Below, piece by piece: positions 24,401-36,018 of a stretch of 64,000 nt of DNA (position 1 is its first letter; the number at the start of each line of letters is the position of its first letter). This DNA comes from Trichodelitschia bisporula (lineage: Eukaryota; Ascomycota; Dothideomycetes; Phaeotrichales; Phaeotrichaceae). A model generated the notes under the pieces. It was not told where the DNA came from, searched no databases, and saw only the letters and a list, made by a program, of their open reading frames with translations. Location: NCBI GenBank assembly GCA_010356995.1, contig ML996697.1, positions 625,761-689,760 of the forward strand, given 5' to 3'. The position numbers and the translations under genes were made by a program.

Positions 24401-27400
24401 CTGATCCGTTCGTGTGAGTGGTAAAATGCCCGCATTCTGCCGTTTAGCACACCGAAGAGATGCGATGAACGGAATAGAAGAGCAAAGGCCAAGCAACAGC
24501 CGAGATACCGAACAGATGCCATGAAGGAAAGCACAGTCGACAGTCACCGAATACCACCAGGCACGTCTTTAAAAATATCACCGTCTCAGCCACTCACTTG
24601 CGTGCAATATCACCAGCCACATCTTGCCTTGATTCGGCAGACCGATTCTTCCACTCCGAAGTGCCATCGCGAAAGCCTTGCACATCCAGCCCAGCGATGC
24701 CTTCCAAGGTGGCAACACCACGGAAACCGAATTCAGGTTCATGCTCGTATGATTGATGCTCGCTACCGGTAACGTATGTGGAGAGATTGTGAGGTCTGCT
24801 GATGCTGGCTGTGCCAACAAAGAGTGCGGGATATTGATGAGCTGACAGTGGCAAATGCGGAAAAAACCAAAAGGGAAATGCTGAACGCTGGAACCACCAA
24901 CCCGAAGACACCGACGCCGAAGGAGACTTTTGAACACCAAAGAAGAGTCATTGCCGCCGCCCGCGTTGCAGCAAATAGACCGGCTTATTCAAGTACCAGT
25001 CGGCCTCTTCGGTCCGATTCACGGCTTGCGTCGTCTCGTAGTCGTACGACGCCTGCTTTATGTCCTCGATTTGTTCCTTTCCGAACATTAGTTGAGGCAT
25101 TCAGACTGAAAGGGGGACAGTACCTTCGTCAGTGACGGCCCGCTGGTGGTCACTAAGAAGCCGTCTCTGCCCTGATGGCGGTCAGTTTTGCTGCCATCGT
25201 GATAACGGGGCCCACGAACTTGGTGTTGGAATGGCCTAACGATGGCATCGGGCCCGCAGTAATATCGGATTTGACTCTGAATCACCACTCGGCTTATCCC
25301 ATAGCCTGGAACGAAGTAGCTGTTCGCTGGTTGACCTTGGGTTGCCATGGTATTCGTTGATCGGGATTATGTGAAGAAGATACCGAAGTGTGATGAGATT
25401 ACGCTGTGCTTGTTGATCTATTTTCACCGGGTCTCAAAGACAGGATTATATACTTCCCTTTCGAGGCACACCTCGAGATAATGGCCTCAGGGTTTCGTCA
25501 ACGCCTCACCAATTCATGCCCAACCCATAATCTGCAACTAAACGTTGCAACAAGGTTTGACCAGAGTATTGTGGATAGCCTCATTCCCTCGCCTTACAAG
25601 GGTCCAGTGGCGTTCAGAAGCGCGGGTTGACCTGGACCCTGCGGTCTTCGAGCCGCAACGACTTTGGAAAACACCAGAGCTATGAGTATATTAAAGGTTG
25701 CCAGCTGGCTGCGTGCGAGGGATTAACAAAATTATTGCGCTCAGCTATTGCAACAACACGAGCAAACCCCACGAGACGCGGCGTCTTTCTTTCAGCAAAA
25801 GTGCGAAAAGAGTGTGACGAACTTCATGCGGGGATCATCGGGTTTGGTATGGTTCGAGCTTACAATGTAGATCTTGCCGATCATCTCCACTGGATATCAG
25901 GGTCTATCAACCTCATGAGAATGCAATTCAAGATTTTGAACACCACCTTCATGGCTGGCCATCACTTTGGATTGACGGTACTATATGCGTACCTGCCCAA
26001 CGATTTGATCCGGTCTGCCGTAGGAGGCTTAGTTCAGGCCGCACCGCACAATGTACAGGTACCTGCGGTCCGCTCCCCGACTTCAAAATTCCGCCTCATA
26101 GTTCAGTGGTGAGCAAGAGTTCAACAACACCTCTTCAAAGCGGTGCGTCCTTCGGTATTGTCCGTACCGGTGTACCCAGGGCACTGCTGGATTTCGGCGA
26201 ATCTGCCAGCGGCATACATTGCTTCCCCAGGCCGCACATAAAGTCGCCTTGCTTCGGCCCGCCTCGTTCCAACGCTCAATGTACAGTAGCTTCGCAAGTC
26301 TGGCCGTCGCTAGGTTCCCTCCAGGCTGCAAACTACAAATAAATCTCAGTTACCGACTTTGCCATCTCGCCAATCTGGTCGTCGGGATACTCGCCGTTTT
26401 CCACGCCCTTTCAGGTCCGTCTGTCCGGATTGCTGGTGCAGACTGCAGGCTTCGTATTCCTTCGCCCTAGGACTAAATGGCACAGTCGGTAGTGCTTTTG
26501 GCTAGCGAAGCGGCGAATGACTTCCTAGTACCTTTCAGTACCGTCGTGCTGTGCTGGATTACGCCCCATGGCCCATGCACGCACCTGTGAGGTGCTGTAG
26601 GATGTACGCCGTACAACATCACCGGAAAAGCTCTCGTTTGCAATCAACTCGGATTAAATTCAAACTTGCTCACTCTGATACCGAAGCTCTAGCGGAAGCT
26701 ATGCATCGGACGATACTCGTGAAGTGGGGACACGGCACATGGTCGATGCCCGCCTCACTTCTCCCGGTGATCGACGTATCTACTTACCCAAAATGTTAGA
26801 GCATATGGCATTCTACACTATGGCGAACTTTAACATGACGACGTTATTCCACAATCGCATCATGTCTGGCCTTGTCTTGCTCAGTACCTGGATCCAGCCT
26901 CGCGTGCTGACGAGAACGGGTCAAACATAGGCTCTGATGGTCTTTGGAGCGTTTCAATGATTTCATTTGAGTGCAGTCCAGTATAAGGTAAGTTCCTGCC
27001 ATAGATTGGTAAGGCCGTCCATCATTTATGGGCATATCAGCTGACTAGAACCCTCAACGATGACCGGAAGACCTCTCACGCACAAAAGCCTCTATTGGAC
27101 TCTTTAATCCGACATTGATACCATTCCGATGGCATCTGCTCACTATTTCCTATCAGCCGACGGTATCTAGGCCGTTTCAGCACTGGCGCGGCTTCAGTCG
27201 TTCCCTAATAGATGAAACCCGAGCATCTGACGCCGCGCCTCACTTTTCCTTCTGCTCGGGAGCGAGAATCCTGGCTGGGAAATGAACTACACTCTTCAAG
27301 GGATTCCCATGGAGCGCCGCAGTCGGGAGGCTTATGTCGAAACGTACGAAGGCGGAAACGGCGTCTCGCGCGCCTTCCATGTCGTGCGATAGAACCGCAC

Positions 27401-29879
27401 GCCTCTTCCGTTGCGGACTAACCAGAGCTTCGGGGACGAGTAACCAAGTCTCTGGGAGGCGGGGGCTTGTGGTGAGCACCGACGACTGGACCATTGCGGC
27501 AGTCATGCGTAACCAGAAGCTTATTTGGCGCTCCTGTGATGGCATAGTTGCTGTATCTTGCTCAGTGTGGAGACCGGATCACTGAAACTTCTAAGCCTTG
27601 GAGGGCGTGGTGCCATCCGGATGGTGACGTGTCCGAAGAAAGCGCGCCTTGAGCCTCACAATAGCATCACTTTTTGATGCCCAACAAAGAGGGCGTGATA
27701 TCGGCATCTACTTCCAGATGACCGGTCTGGAGTGCCCTGCAAGTGGCCTGTGAGGCCGATCATGGCGGAAATCTGGAAGGACTCAGATTCTCTTCGTCGT
27801 TCGTTCATTCTGCCCCCTTTCTGCCTCCCCCCGTTCTGCTTGACTGTCTCCTCATGTCCTCGAAGGGTGGAATTCTCTTCCTACGGCGTCAGGACCATAT
27901 TCCTCCCGCTGTCTTTGAGATCAGTGGTGGAGAAGAGCCTTCGACGAGCCTTCCGAGCGCGTCTGAGCATGCTCGGTCGCATTTAGAAGGATAGCTGCTC
28001 AAAGGCTCCAGCAAATATCCGTGTTTCTTCCCCCTCCATAATGAATTACCCATTCCTTACCATTTTCAATGCTCTAACCCGTCGCATAGCGACCGGATTC
28101 TAACCTTCATCACGAACACCGCAAACCCTTCAATCTCCCTCGAGACCGGCCTCACAGACCTTCCAACACCAGCCGTCACCGTGACCAGAACATCGACCGC
28201 CATACCGCAAACACCAAACAATCGGCTCATCCCACGCAAGGACGCAAAGCCGCATCTCGTCTCCGTCCTCCCACTCACGTCTTTATAAGCCAAGCAAACA
28301 CCAACCCTCCAAGTCCACGGGGCCCATGGCACCGCACGACGACAAGACTCCCAAACCGCGACGGTGAGCCATCCCAACGGTGAGCTCGTCCGAAATACGA
28401 CGGTGACGAGGCTCACGTCCTACGTCCCACATTAAACACCACCCATCCGCTAGGCACGGCACCGTATCTATGGCACTCCAAAGCGCCACGCACGCACCCG
28501 CGCTATCACACCGAGGCGGTGAAGTCACTCCGCCTACCTGCCGAAGTGGGATGTTGGTAGCCGCTCGGCGGGAGAGTGCCTTCGCGCGGAGAGATTGAGC
28601 GAGGGGACAGGAGGAGGGTGAAGGGCGGTTTCATATCTTTCCAGTCTGGATCGACCAACCGGTCACTCCGTATCCTCATCGAGCCGCGTTCCGGCATTGG
28701 TCCATCCATTCGAGTCATCACCGGCATCCCGGAATAACGCCCTCCTTGCCACGGGAGGCGACAACGCAAAACTAGGCAGACGTAGTGGCGAGTAACGAGA
28801 CGAAGCACTCGGCCCACGAACCGGTGGTGAAACTTATGAAGGCGTATCCTTTCACATGTCAAATTCCCGACGCTGAAGACGGGCAACGAATCAGTAGTGA
28901 GTCTAACAAAGGCATTTCACAAATCCCCCCCTCGACATCCAGACAGCGGACCGTACTCCCTCCACAGCAATGACTAGACACCGAGCCGACGAGCACAATC
29001 TCCAGCTTAGCCACCCACCGCCTCGGCTAACGGCGGGATATCATAGAGTACCGGCCGTGATATCAAATTTCCATCCAACCCATCACGCCACACAGCCCGC
29101 ACCGCCACTCCCCACCGTACAAGCAAGTCACAAAGGTACAGGCACAAGTTCTCCCCCCCCACCACCCCAGTTTGTACCGGTACATACCGTACTCCTCCCC
29201 TCATCTCCGTATGCCGCCGCCGGCTCCCATGTCCTCAGCACACCAATTCCAATATGTAATGCCGTAGAGGAATGACAGTATGCATTTGCGAAAACCGGCC
29301 GATGACCAGATGTCTTCGCAAATACCTCGCCGGCGGGCTCAGAAGCAATTGTTGCGAACTATATCCCGCAAGGCTGGCATGGCCGGCCTCCCCCATGCCG
29401 AACGCCCGACGTGGCGGATGTGGCGCTTCAGCCTCATTCACGTCATGAGTGTGCAAAGAAATTGCATGGGTGTGACTGCGCGACATTTGTAGAGAATATT
29501 TCTAAGACCGGCGGGAAGGAGAGGTCGGTGTGCAAATAGCGTAGATGTCATTACTATCACCAACTGTCACGCTTCCACCGGTACAATATCAAGCGGCCTC
29601 ACGTCGCATCAGAGCACAAACTGAACACTCTGACATTGGCCAGCCTCCGGCCGACGTAGACACTACCGCTGCCTCATCGTTTAACAGTAGCCACCCCAAA
29701 TGCGTTTTCATATCCGTGTCATATCCCTCAGCCCAGAAGCACGCCGCCATCACGCCATGGCATGCCTTCATCTGCGCGGAAACCTCCGCATCCTGAGTGA
29801 ATAGCCCCCAACTCCATTTTCCGACCGCCCTGGTCCCCTTGCGAATACGGCACAGAGCCCCCGGCGCCTAAGACACCGC
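21402..29879. other. 8.5 kb gene-poor region
   Basis: No open frame here shows sustained fungal codon bias, recognisable motifs or a good exon chain. Open frames of about 80-160 codons are present but could arise by chance and mostly lack ATG starts. Base composition is more even than in the flanking genes. The first kilobase should hold the promoter of the giant gene and the last few hundred bases the eIF3i 3' UTR. The rest may hold non-coding transcripts or old relics that I cannot identify. Confidence 0.5.
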
Positions 29880-31118
29880 TCACAAGTTCGCCTGCTCCGC
29901 CTCCCGCTCCACCTCGTACAGGAAGTCGAAGTAACCGCGGTCGAAGTGGTGCAGGCGCACGTAGCCGTCCTCACCGCCACTGGCATAGCTCTTCCCCTGA
30001 GGATCGACGGCAACGTAGTTGAGCGGGCCGAAGTGGCCACGCACGCGACCGATCTCCTCCTCGAAAATCTTGTGGTAGAAACGCGCCTCGAACTTGCCCT
30101 GCCGCGCTGACGTCGTTGTCACGTCCATGGCTGCCTGTCCACCACCAAGAATCACGTAGTCCTTGACCGGGGTGATCGCGGCGCTGTTGAGCGGGGTATC
30201 GGCGACGTAGGTCTTGAGGACGCGAAGGTCATTGGCCGCAACGAGCTAGAGGAGTCAGCTACGTTTCTGAAAAAGATGAAACAAGTACCTTGGCAGTCTT
30301 ATCCTTCGACGCTGTGATGAAGTACGTACGATCCGACGACCACTGGAGGTCGGTTATTTGCATGTCGTCTTCCTGGATCTGAGCTGAGTCGAGCAGCTCT
30401 CCAGTCTGCAGGGGCAGTTAGAGAAGTCGCCCAGAGACGTATGGAGAACGAACCTTGGCATCCCACTGCGTGACACTACCATCCTCGTGGCCAGAGATTA
30501 TGTACTTTGACCCATAGCTAAATCCTGCGACGGTGGCTTTGCTATCTTCGCAAACGATGCGCAGAGAGTGCTCATCGGCCTGCTCTGCCTCGACGTCGAG
30601 GACGATATCGTAAACTACAATGGTGCTAAGATGACCTTGACGACGCTCTGTCACACCGAGCAGCTGCGTGCCATCGGGTGAGAACTCGACACGCTTGATG
30701 GCGGTGCCGAAGTCCCAAGTCTTGAGAAGCTTGCCTGTCTTCACATCCCACAGACGGATAGTGTTGTCGGCAGCACCGCTGGCGAGCAGAGTAGTTGTCG
30801 GGTCGACATCGACGGTCCACAGCGCGCCCTGATGTCCGTGATATGTGCCGAGGCGTTCACCGTTGGCGGCGTACCAGGCACAAATGATCTGATCCTTGGA
30901 GACGGAGAAGATGATATCTCCATCCTTCGAGTACCTAGAGGATGCATGTTAGTGAGGCCCCACCTTTCGGTTGTAACGTGGGGTTCGTTTTGCGGCGGAC
31001 GTACTTGACTTGTGTCAGAGCTCGGGTCTACATGAGGAAAAAAAGTGGTTAGCACATCGGGAAGCATCTAGCAGGTCTGGAGAGCACGTACGTGACCCGA
31101 GAGAAGTATGGGGCGCAT
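29880..31118 (-). CDS. TIF34: translation initiation factor eIF3 subunit i (WD40)
   Basis: WD40 propeller subunit of the eIF3 complex on the 40S ribosome. Five exons: 31118-31092 (nine codons), 31027-31005, 30934-30454, 30405-30289, 30245-29880; product 337 residues, normal for eIF3i. It opens with [20 protein letters not shown]-type repeats follow ([61 protein letters not shown]). It ends with the eIF3i tail [20 protein letters not shown]…[12 protein letters not shown]. The intron at 30406-30453 uses a GTTCGT donor, unusual but required by frame and family alignment. It shares a 530-bp divergent promoter with the C1-THF synthase gene. Confidence 0.96.
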
Positions 31119-31648
31119 GGTGATGTATTTGTTGTAGTTGGTCGGTGGGGCCCGTCGTGGGAATTTGAAGTGCTTTGCGGCCGCCGCCTAAATTTCCGAC
31201 AGGGTAGGGGAAGACCGCCAAGGTCAGGTGGAGAGGAGCTAGCGGAGTGGGGCGGAGCGGAGCGGAGCGGAGCGGAACTGAAGGTAAAAGTGATGTCTTG
31301 GAATCTGAGAAAGGGACTGGCTTCAGTGCTTGCCGAAGCCGGCCAAAGCATGAGTCAAACTCGGCACACTCGTCGCCCTATTTCAACTCAAGCGTTTGCA
31401 GTTCTCTATCAGCGTGGCTTCCTCATACGTAGCACAGCACTTCTTCTCCGGTCTGCCGTCCCAGTAAAAAAAAAACCTCCAATTGCATCATGCAGAAAGC
31501 GAGACAAGCCAGTCGTTATAATTTTCTCAATTCCTTTCCTCCGTGACTGCAGTCATTATCTCTTCCAATCTCCATCAATCATATGATCCCCCCGTTCATC
31601 CATATCTAAAAGTACCCGGAAGGAAGCGACTGCTGCACGATATACCGA
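31119..31648. promoter_or_regulatory. shared divergent promoter, eIF3i / C1-THF synthase
   Basis: Only 530 bp separate the two ATGs, which point away from each other. The interval holds a short GGAGC repeat at 31252-31277, a poly-A run near 31466 and pyrimidine-rich stretches before the plus-strand start. Bidirectional control of the two housekeeping genes is an inference from spacing. Confidence 0.5.
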
Positions 31649-34600
31649 ATGGGTCTTTCATCCCTCTCCTTACCATCCCGCGCCTTCTCTTTACGGGTTA
31701 AACCGCCGAGTCTTCGTATTGGTGTTACCCGCTATCCCTCCTCATCCTTCTGCCGACCCCTCCATTCGGTTCTCCGCACTCGCTGGCCCCGCACCCCCCA
31801 AAGTGGACGTTCACAGTTGAAGGCGTCGTCGACTTTACGTTCCTCAAAAACCTACTCAACACTTCCGCCAGTTAAATCGAAGTCGACAGCCACCATGTCG
31901 GCGGCACAGAAAATTGATGGCACGGCTATCGCCAAAGATATTCGTGAAAAGATTCACGCGCATATAGGGCAGAAACAGCAGACGAACCCCCGCTATAAGC
32001 CTTCGCTGGTCATCATCCAAGGTATGAAGTCTCCCGCTTTCTGCATGCACATGCTCTAACAATTCTACAGTTGGCGATCGCTCAGATTCTAGTATGTCTT
32101 GCCGAGGAAAAGAATAGGCCTCCTGTAACTAACCGTCCAGGCACCTATGTCCGCATGAAGCTGAAGGCAGCCGAGGAGGTATGTGGCGCTGCAGTTACCC
32201 TTTGATAAAGCCCTGACCAGCATCTAGGCCAACATCGCCTGCAAGCTAGAGCACTACCCCGAGAGTATATCCGAACCGGAACTGCTCCAACGCATCACGT
32301 CCTTTAATAATGACCCTTCCGTTCACGGCATCCTCGTGCAGCTTCCGCTCCCTAAGGCTATATCCGAACATGCAGTCACTAGTGCTGTGGCTGACGAAAA
32401 GGATGTCGATGGCTTCGGGGTCGCGAACATCGGCGAGTTGGCCAAGAAGGGTGGAAACCCGCTCTTCACTCCCTGCACGCCCAAGGGTGTCATGATCTTG
32501 CTCCAGGAGGCAGGCGTCGACTTGAAGGGCAAGAATGCCGTAGTACTCGGCCGTAGTGACATCGTCGGGAGCCCCGTCAGCTACCTGCTCAAGAACGCCG
32601 ATGCGACAGTCACTGTCGCCCACTCCAAGACTCAGAACCTTCCTGAGCTAATCAAGACTGCCGACGTCCTTGTAGCTGCCATTGGGAAGCCGAACTTCGT
32701 CAAGGGCGACTGGATCAAGCCCGGAGCCGTAGTCATTGATGTCGGTACAAACTACATCGAGGATGCGACAAAGAAGTCTGGCCAGCGTCTGGTCGGTGAC
32801 GTCGACTACGAGTCTGCATCTCAGGTGGCTTCGCACATCACTCCCGTTCCCGGAGGCGTGGGTCCCATGACCGTAGCCATGCTGCTACAAAACGTCGTCG
32901 AGTCGGCTGATTCGTACTTTGAGCGCCAGAAGACTCGCAAGATCACCCCTCTCCCACTCAAGCTGCAAACCCCTATCCCGTCCGATATCGCCATCTCGCG
33001 CTCTCAGCACCCGAAGCCGATCACCAAGATCGCACAGGAGGTCGGAATTGCACCTCATGAGCTTGAGCCGTATGGCGCATATAAAGCCAAGGTTGATCTC
33101 AGTACCTACGCGCGCCTTGAGCACCGCACGAACGGCAAGTACGTCGTTGTTACTGGAATTACCCCGACACCCCTTGGCGAGGGTAAGTCTACCACTACAA
33201 TGGGTCTCAGTCAGGCACTTGCTGGCCACTTGGGCCGCATTTGCTTTGCCAATGTCCGCCAGCCTTCGCAGGGGCCGACTTTCGGCATCAAGGGCGGTGC
33301 TGCGGGCGGTGGTTACAGCCAGGTCATCCCCATGGACGAGTTCAACCTGCACTTGACCGGCGATATCCATGCCATCACGGCGGCCAACAACCTGCTCGCT
33401 GCGGCGCTGGAAACCCGCATGTTCCACGAAAACTCGCAAAAAGACGCAGCCCTCTACCGCCGCCTCGTGCCCACCAAGAACGGCAAGCGCGAATTTTCCC
33501 CGATCATGTTCCGCCGCCTCAAGAAGCTCGGCATTGACAAGACGGACCCCAACTCCCTGACTGACGAGGAGATTCGCCGCTTCGCTCGCCTCGACGTTGA
33601 CCCTGAGACGATCACCTGGCGCCGCGTGCTCGACGTCAATGACCGCCACCTCCGCGGCATTACCGTTGGCACGGCCGCAACTGAGAAGGGCCACACCCGC
33701 GAGGCTGGCTTCGACATCAGCGTTGCGTCGGAATGCATGGCCGTCCTGGCACTCAGCACATCGCTGAACGACATGCGCGAGCGGCTCGGCCGCATGGTCG
33801 TTGCATCGTCTAAGGCCGGCGACCCAGTCACATGCGACGACCTCGGGTGCGGCGGCGCGCTCACAGCCCTGATGCGCGACGCCATCAAGCCAAATCTGAT
33901 GCAAAGCCTCGAGGGCACACCGGTCTTCGTCCACGCCGGCCCCTTCGCCAATATCTCCATTGGCGCAAGCAGTATCCTGGCGGATAAACTAGCGCTCAAG
34001 CTTGCCGGCACCGAGCCCGACGAGGACGCGGCGGAGCGCGCTGGCTTCGTGGTCACTGAGGCCGGGTTCGACTTCACTATGGGCGGCGAGCGCTTCTTCA
34101 ATATCAAGTGCCGTGCCTCAGGCCTCGTCCCCGACGTCGTGGTTGTTGTGGCGACGGTGCGCGCGCTCAAAGTGCACGGCGGTGGGCCAGATATCGCGCC
34201 GGGCGCGCAGCTTCACGCTGTGTATCGCACGGAGAATGTTGAACTGCTGCGCGCCGGCTGTGTTAACTTACGCAAGCACATTTCCAACGCGCGAACCTTC
34301 GGCGTTCCGGTCGTTGTGGCTATCAACCGCTTCCACACCGACACAGATGCTGAGATCGAGGTCGTGCGGCAGGAGGCGCTGGCTGCTGGTGCGCTGGACG
34401 CTATCCCCGCGAATCACTTCGCGGAAGGTGGTGCGGGCGCGGTAGATCTGGCGAAGGGTGTGATCCACGCAGCGGAGCAGCCGAAGCCGGATTTCAAGCT
34501 CCTGTATGATCTGGAGGGCAGCGTGCAGGAGCGCATCGAGGCGATTGCTAAGCGCTTCTATGGCGCGGCGGCGGTGGAGTTCTCCTCGCTTGCGCAGCGC

Positions 34601-34916
34601 AAGGTGGATACGTATACGGCGCAGGGATTCGGGAATTTGCCGATTTGCATTGCGAAGACGCAGTACTCGCTGAGTCATGATCCGGCGCTTAAGGGTGCGC
34701 CGGAGGGGTTCACGGTGCCGATTCGCGATGTGAGGATGGCGGCGGGAGCGGGGTATTTGTGAGTTTTTAGTGTGTGGTTTTGTGGGCTGTGTGCTAATGA
34801 TGTCTAGGTACGCGCTTGCGGCTGATATTCAGACGATTCCCGGGCTGCCTACTGCGCCGGGGTATCTCAATGTGGATGTTGACACGGAGACGGGGGAGAT
34901 CGATGGGCTCTTTTAG
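31649..34916 (+). CDS. MIS1: trifunctional C1-tetrahydrofolate synthase
   Basis: Methylene-THF dehydrogenase / cyclohydrolase / formyl-THF synthetase of one-carbon metabolism. Exons 31649-32021, 32071-32091, 32141-32178, 32228-34758 and 34808-34916 give 1,023 residues. Residues 1-82 are rich in Arg, Ser and Pro and contain no Asp or Glu, as in a mitochondrial presequence. The enzyme proper begins at [10 protein letters not shown] (ATG at 31895), which alone would give the 941-residue cytosolic size. Dehydrogenase/cyclohydrolase marks are [13 protein letters not shown] (catalytic Lys) and [14 protein letters not shown] (~350). The synthetase P-loop [10 protein letters not shown] is near 460. 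The last exon encodes [20 protein letters not shown]. The gene may serve both compartments, as MIS1 and ADE3 do separately in yeast. Confidence 0.95.
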
Positions 34917-35456
34917 ATACCGTAGGGATGATCTGGGGATGCGATGGTGAGAAGCTTTGACATTTCAACATGCATATGGGACGACGTACATATCCTCGTC
35001 CACAGGGCGTTCAGAGTGAAGGGTGTGGGAAAATGGGCTTCAACGCGGCGTATCTTGGGGCTTCGATATCCAAGGAATAATTCAACTGACATTTGCTTTG
35101 ATCTTTGCTTTGTGCATTGGACTCATGTTGGAGGTGGTGAAGTGGAGGCTGGATTCGGTTAGGGGGCCTCGCGTCTGTTTTGGGGGGTTTAGCTGCTCGA
35201 GATCCGTGATTATACTCTGGCAACATCTAGGCTGTACAAGCCCTCCTGTCATGCTCATTCCCCAACTTAGTGATAGTTACAAGGCAGATCGAAGAAATGC
35301 TACCCGCGCTGGGGGGCAATGCTGACGTGTAGTCCCAAAAAAGGAGGCATTCACGCCTCCGTCCGATCACGGGCTGGGGAAACATATCTAGGGCGTAGTG
35401 ACCATTATTCAAGAGATACCCTGAGAATACCTTGAGCAGAGGTCCAAAAACCAAAA

Positions 35457-35574
35457 ACATACAGCAGTAGGGATTCGCTGCTGGTCACCCACGCAACTAC
35501 TAGTCTACCGATTCACAGCTTAACTTCAGTGAGCAGACGGGGACTGGTGCTTTCTGTGATCTATGGCCGTATGT
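35457..35574 (-). rRNA. 5S rRNA gene, variant A
   Basis: 118 nt read on the minus strand, beginning ACATACGGCCATAG and ending CTGCTGTATGT. The terminal stem (ACATAC with GTATGT) closes. The conserved core CACCAGTCCCCGTCTGCTCA and the internal-promoter region with GTTGCGTGGGTGACCAGCAG are intact. It is followed by a T run (GTATGTTTTTGG), the Pol III terminator. Helix II pairs TCACAG with CTGTGA and a second helix pairs GTAG with CTAC. Single dispersed 5S genes are normal in Pezizomycotina. Confidence 0.93.
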
Positions 35575-35902
35575 GCTGGACTGCAGCGAGGACCCAATTA
35601 TGATAGTCAGGTTTTTGGAAGGGCAGAAATACAGGGTCGCTCATGCTGGGAGATGTGAGGCTGACGGGGACTTGTGTCTGGAATGGAAAGCACCTTTGAG
35701 CGATATGGAGATACTCTCAGGTGACTAGAGTGTCTGAAGTGGATCAATGTAATGAGTTTGTTTGTAGATTTTAACGTCCGCAGCTTGAGATATAGAAATT
35801 CATAGCTTCATTGCTCGTGTTAAGAAAGAAGCTCCTGGGAGTGATGTCGGCGTGGTCGGGTGCTTTATTCAGGGCAAGAAGGCACCAACAAGGCAGCAAG
35901 AG

Positions 35903-35914
35903 CCCTAACCCTAA
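35903..35914 (+). promoter_or_regulatory. telobox-like CCCTAACCCTAA in SMC1 promoter
   Basis: Two perfect telomere-type hexamers about 105 bp before the SMC1 ATG, directly followed by ATTGG (an inverted CCAAT box). Such short interstitial telomere motifs are known promoter elements bound by Myb/Tbf1-like proteins. Function here is inferred. Confidence 0.5.
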
Positions 35915-35959
35915 TTGGGAAGTGGGCTGTGGCCCAAGTTTGTGGCTGACAACTCCACA

Positions 35960-36005
35960 ACGCGACGCGCTTCATCGGCATCCCACTTCTCCACCAACCA
36001 CGCGT
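35960..36005 (+). promoter_or_regulatory. MCB-like ACGCG elements before SMC1
   Basis: ACGCGA and ACGCGC abut at 35960-35970, and a perfect MluI cell-cycle box ACGCGT lies at 36000-36005, 14 bases before the ATG. MBF binding to ACGCGT drives G1/S genes, including cohesin subunits in yeasts. The sites are seen; control by MBF is inferred. Because the ACGCGT is so close to the ATG it may lie in the leader. Confidence 0.45.
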
Positions 36006-36018
36006 ACCAGCCGCAACA

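Larger units (their letters stand above)
34917..36018. other. intergenic carrying a 5S gene and the SMC1 promoter
   Basis: Holds the 3' UTR of C1-THF synthase, the minus-strand 5S gene and, from about 35,600, the SMC1 promoter with the sites listed separately. No other gene seen. Confidence 0.7.

Noticed and set aside
25627-26112. 161-codon frame in the gene desert
   Set aside because: No ATG at its start, no family motif, and a frame this long is expected occasionally by chance in 8.5 kb.
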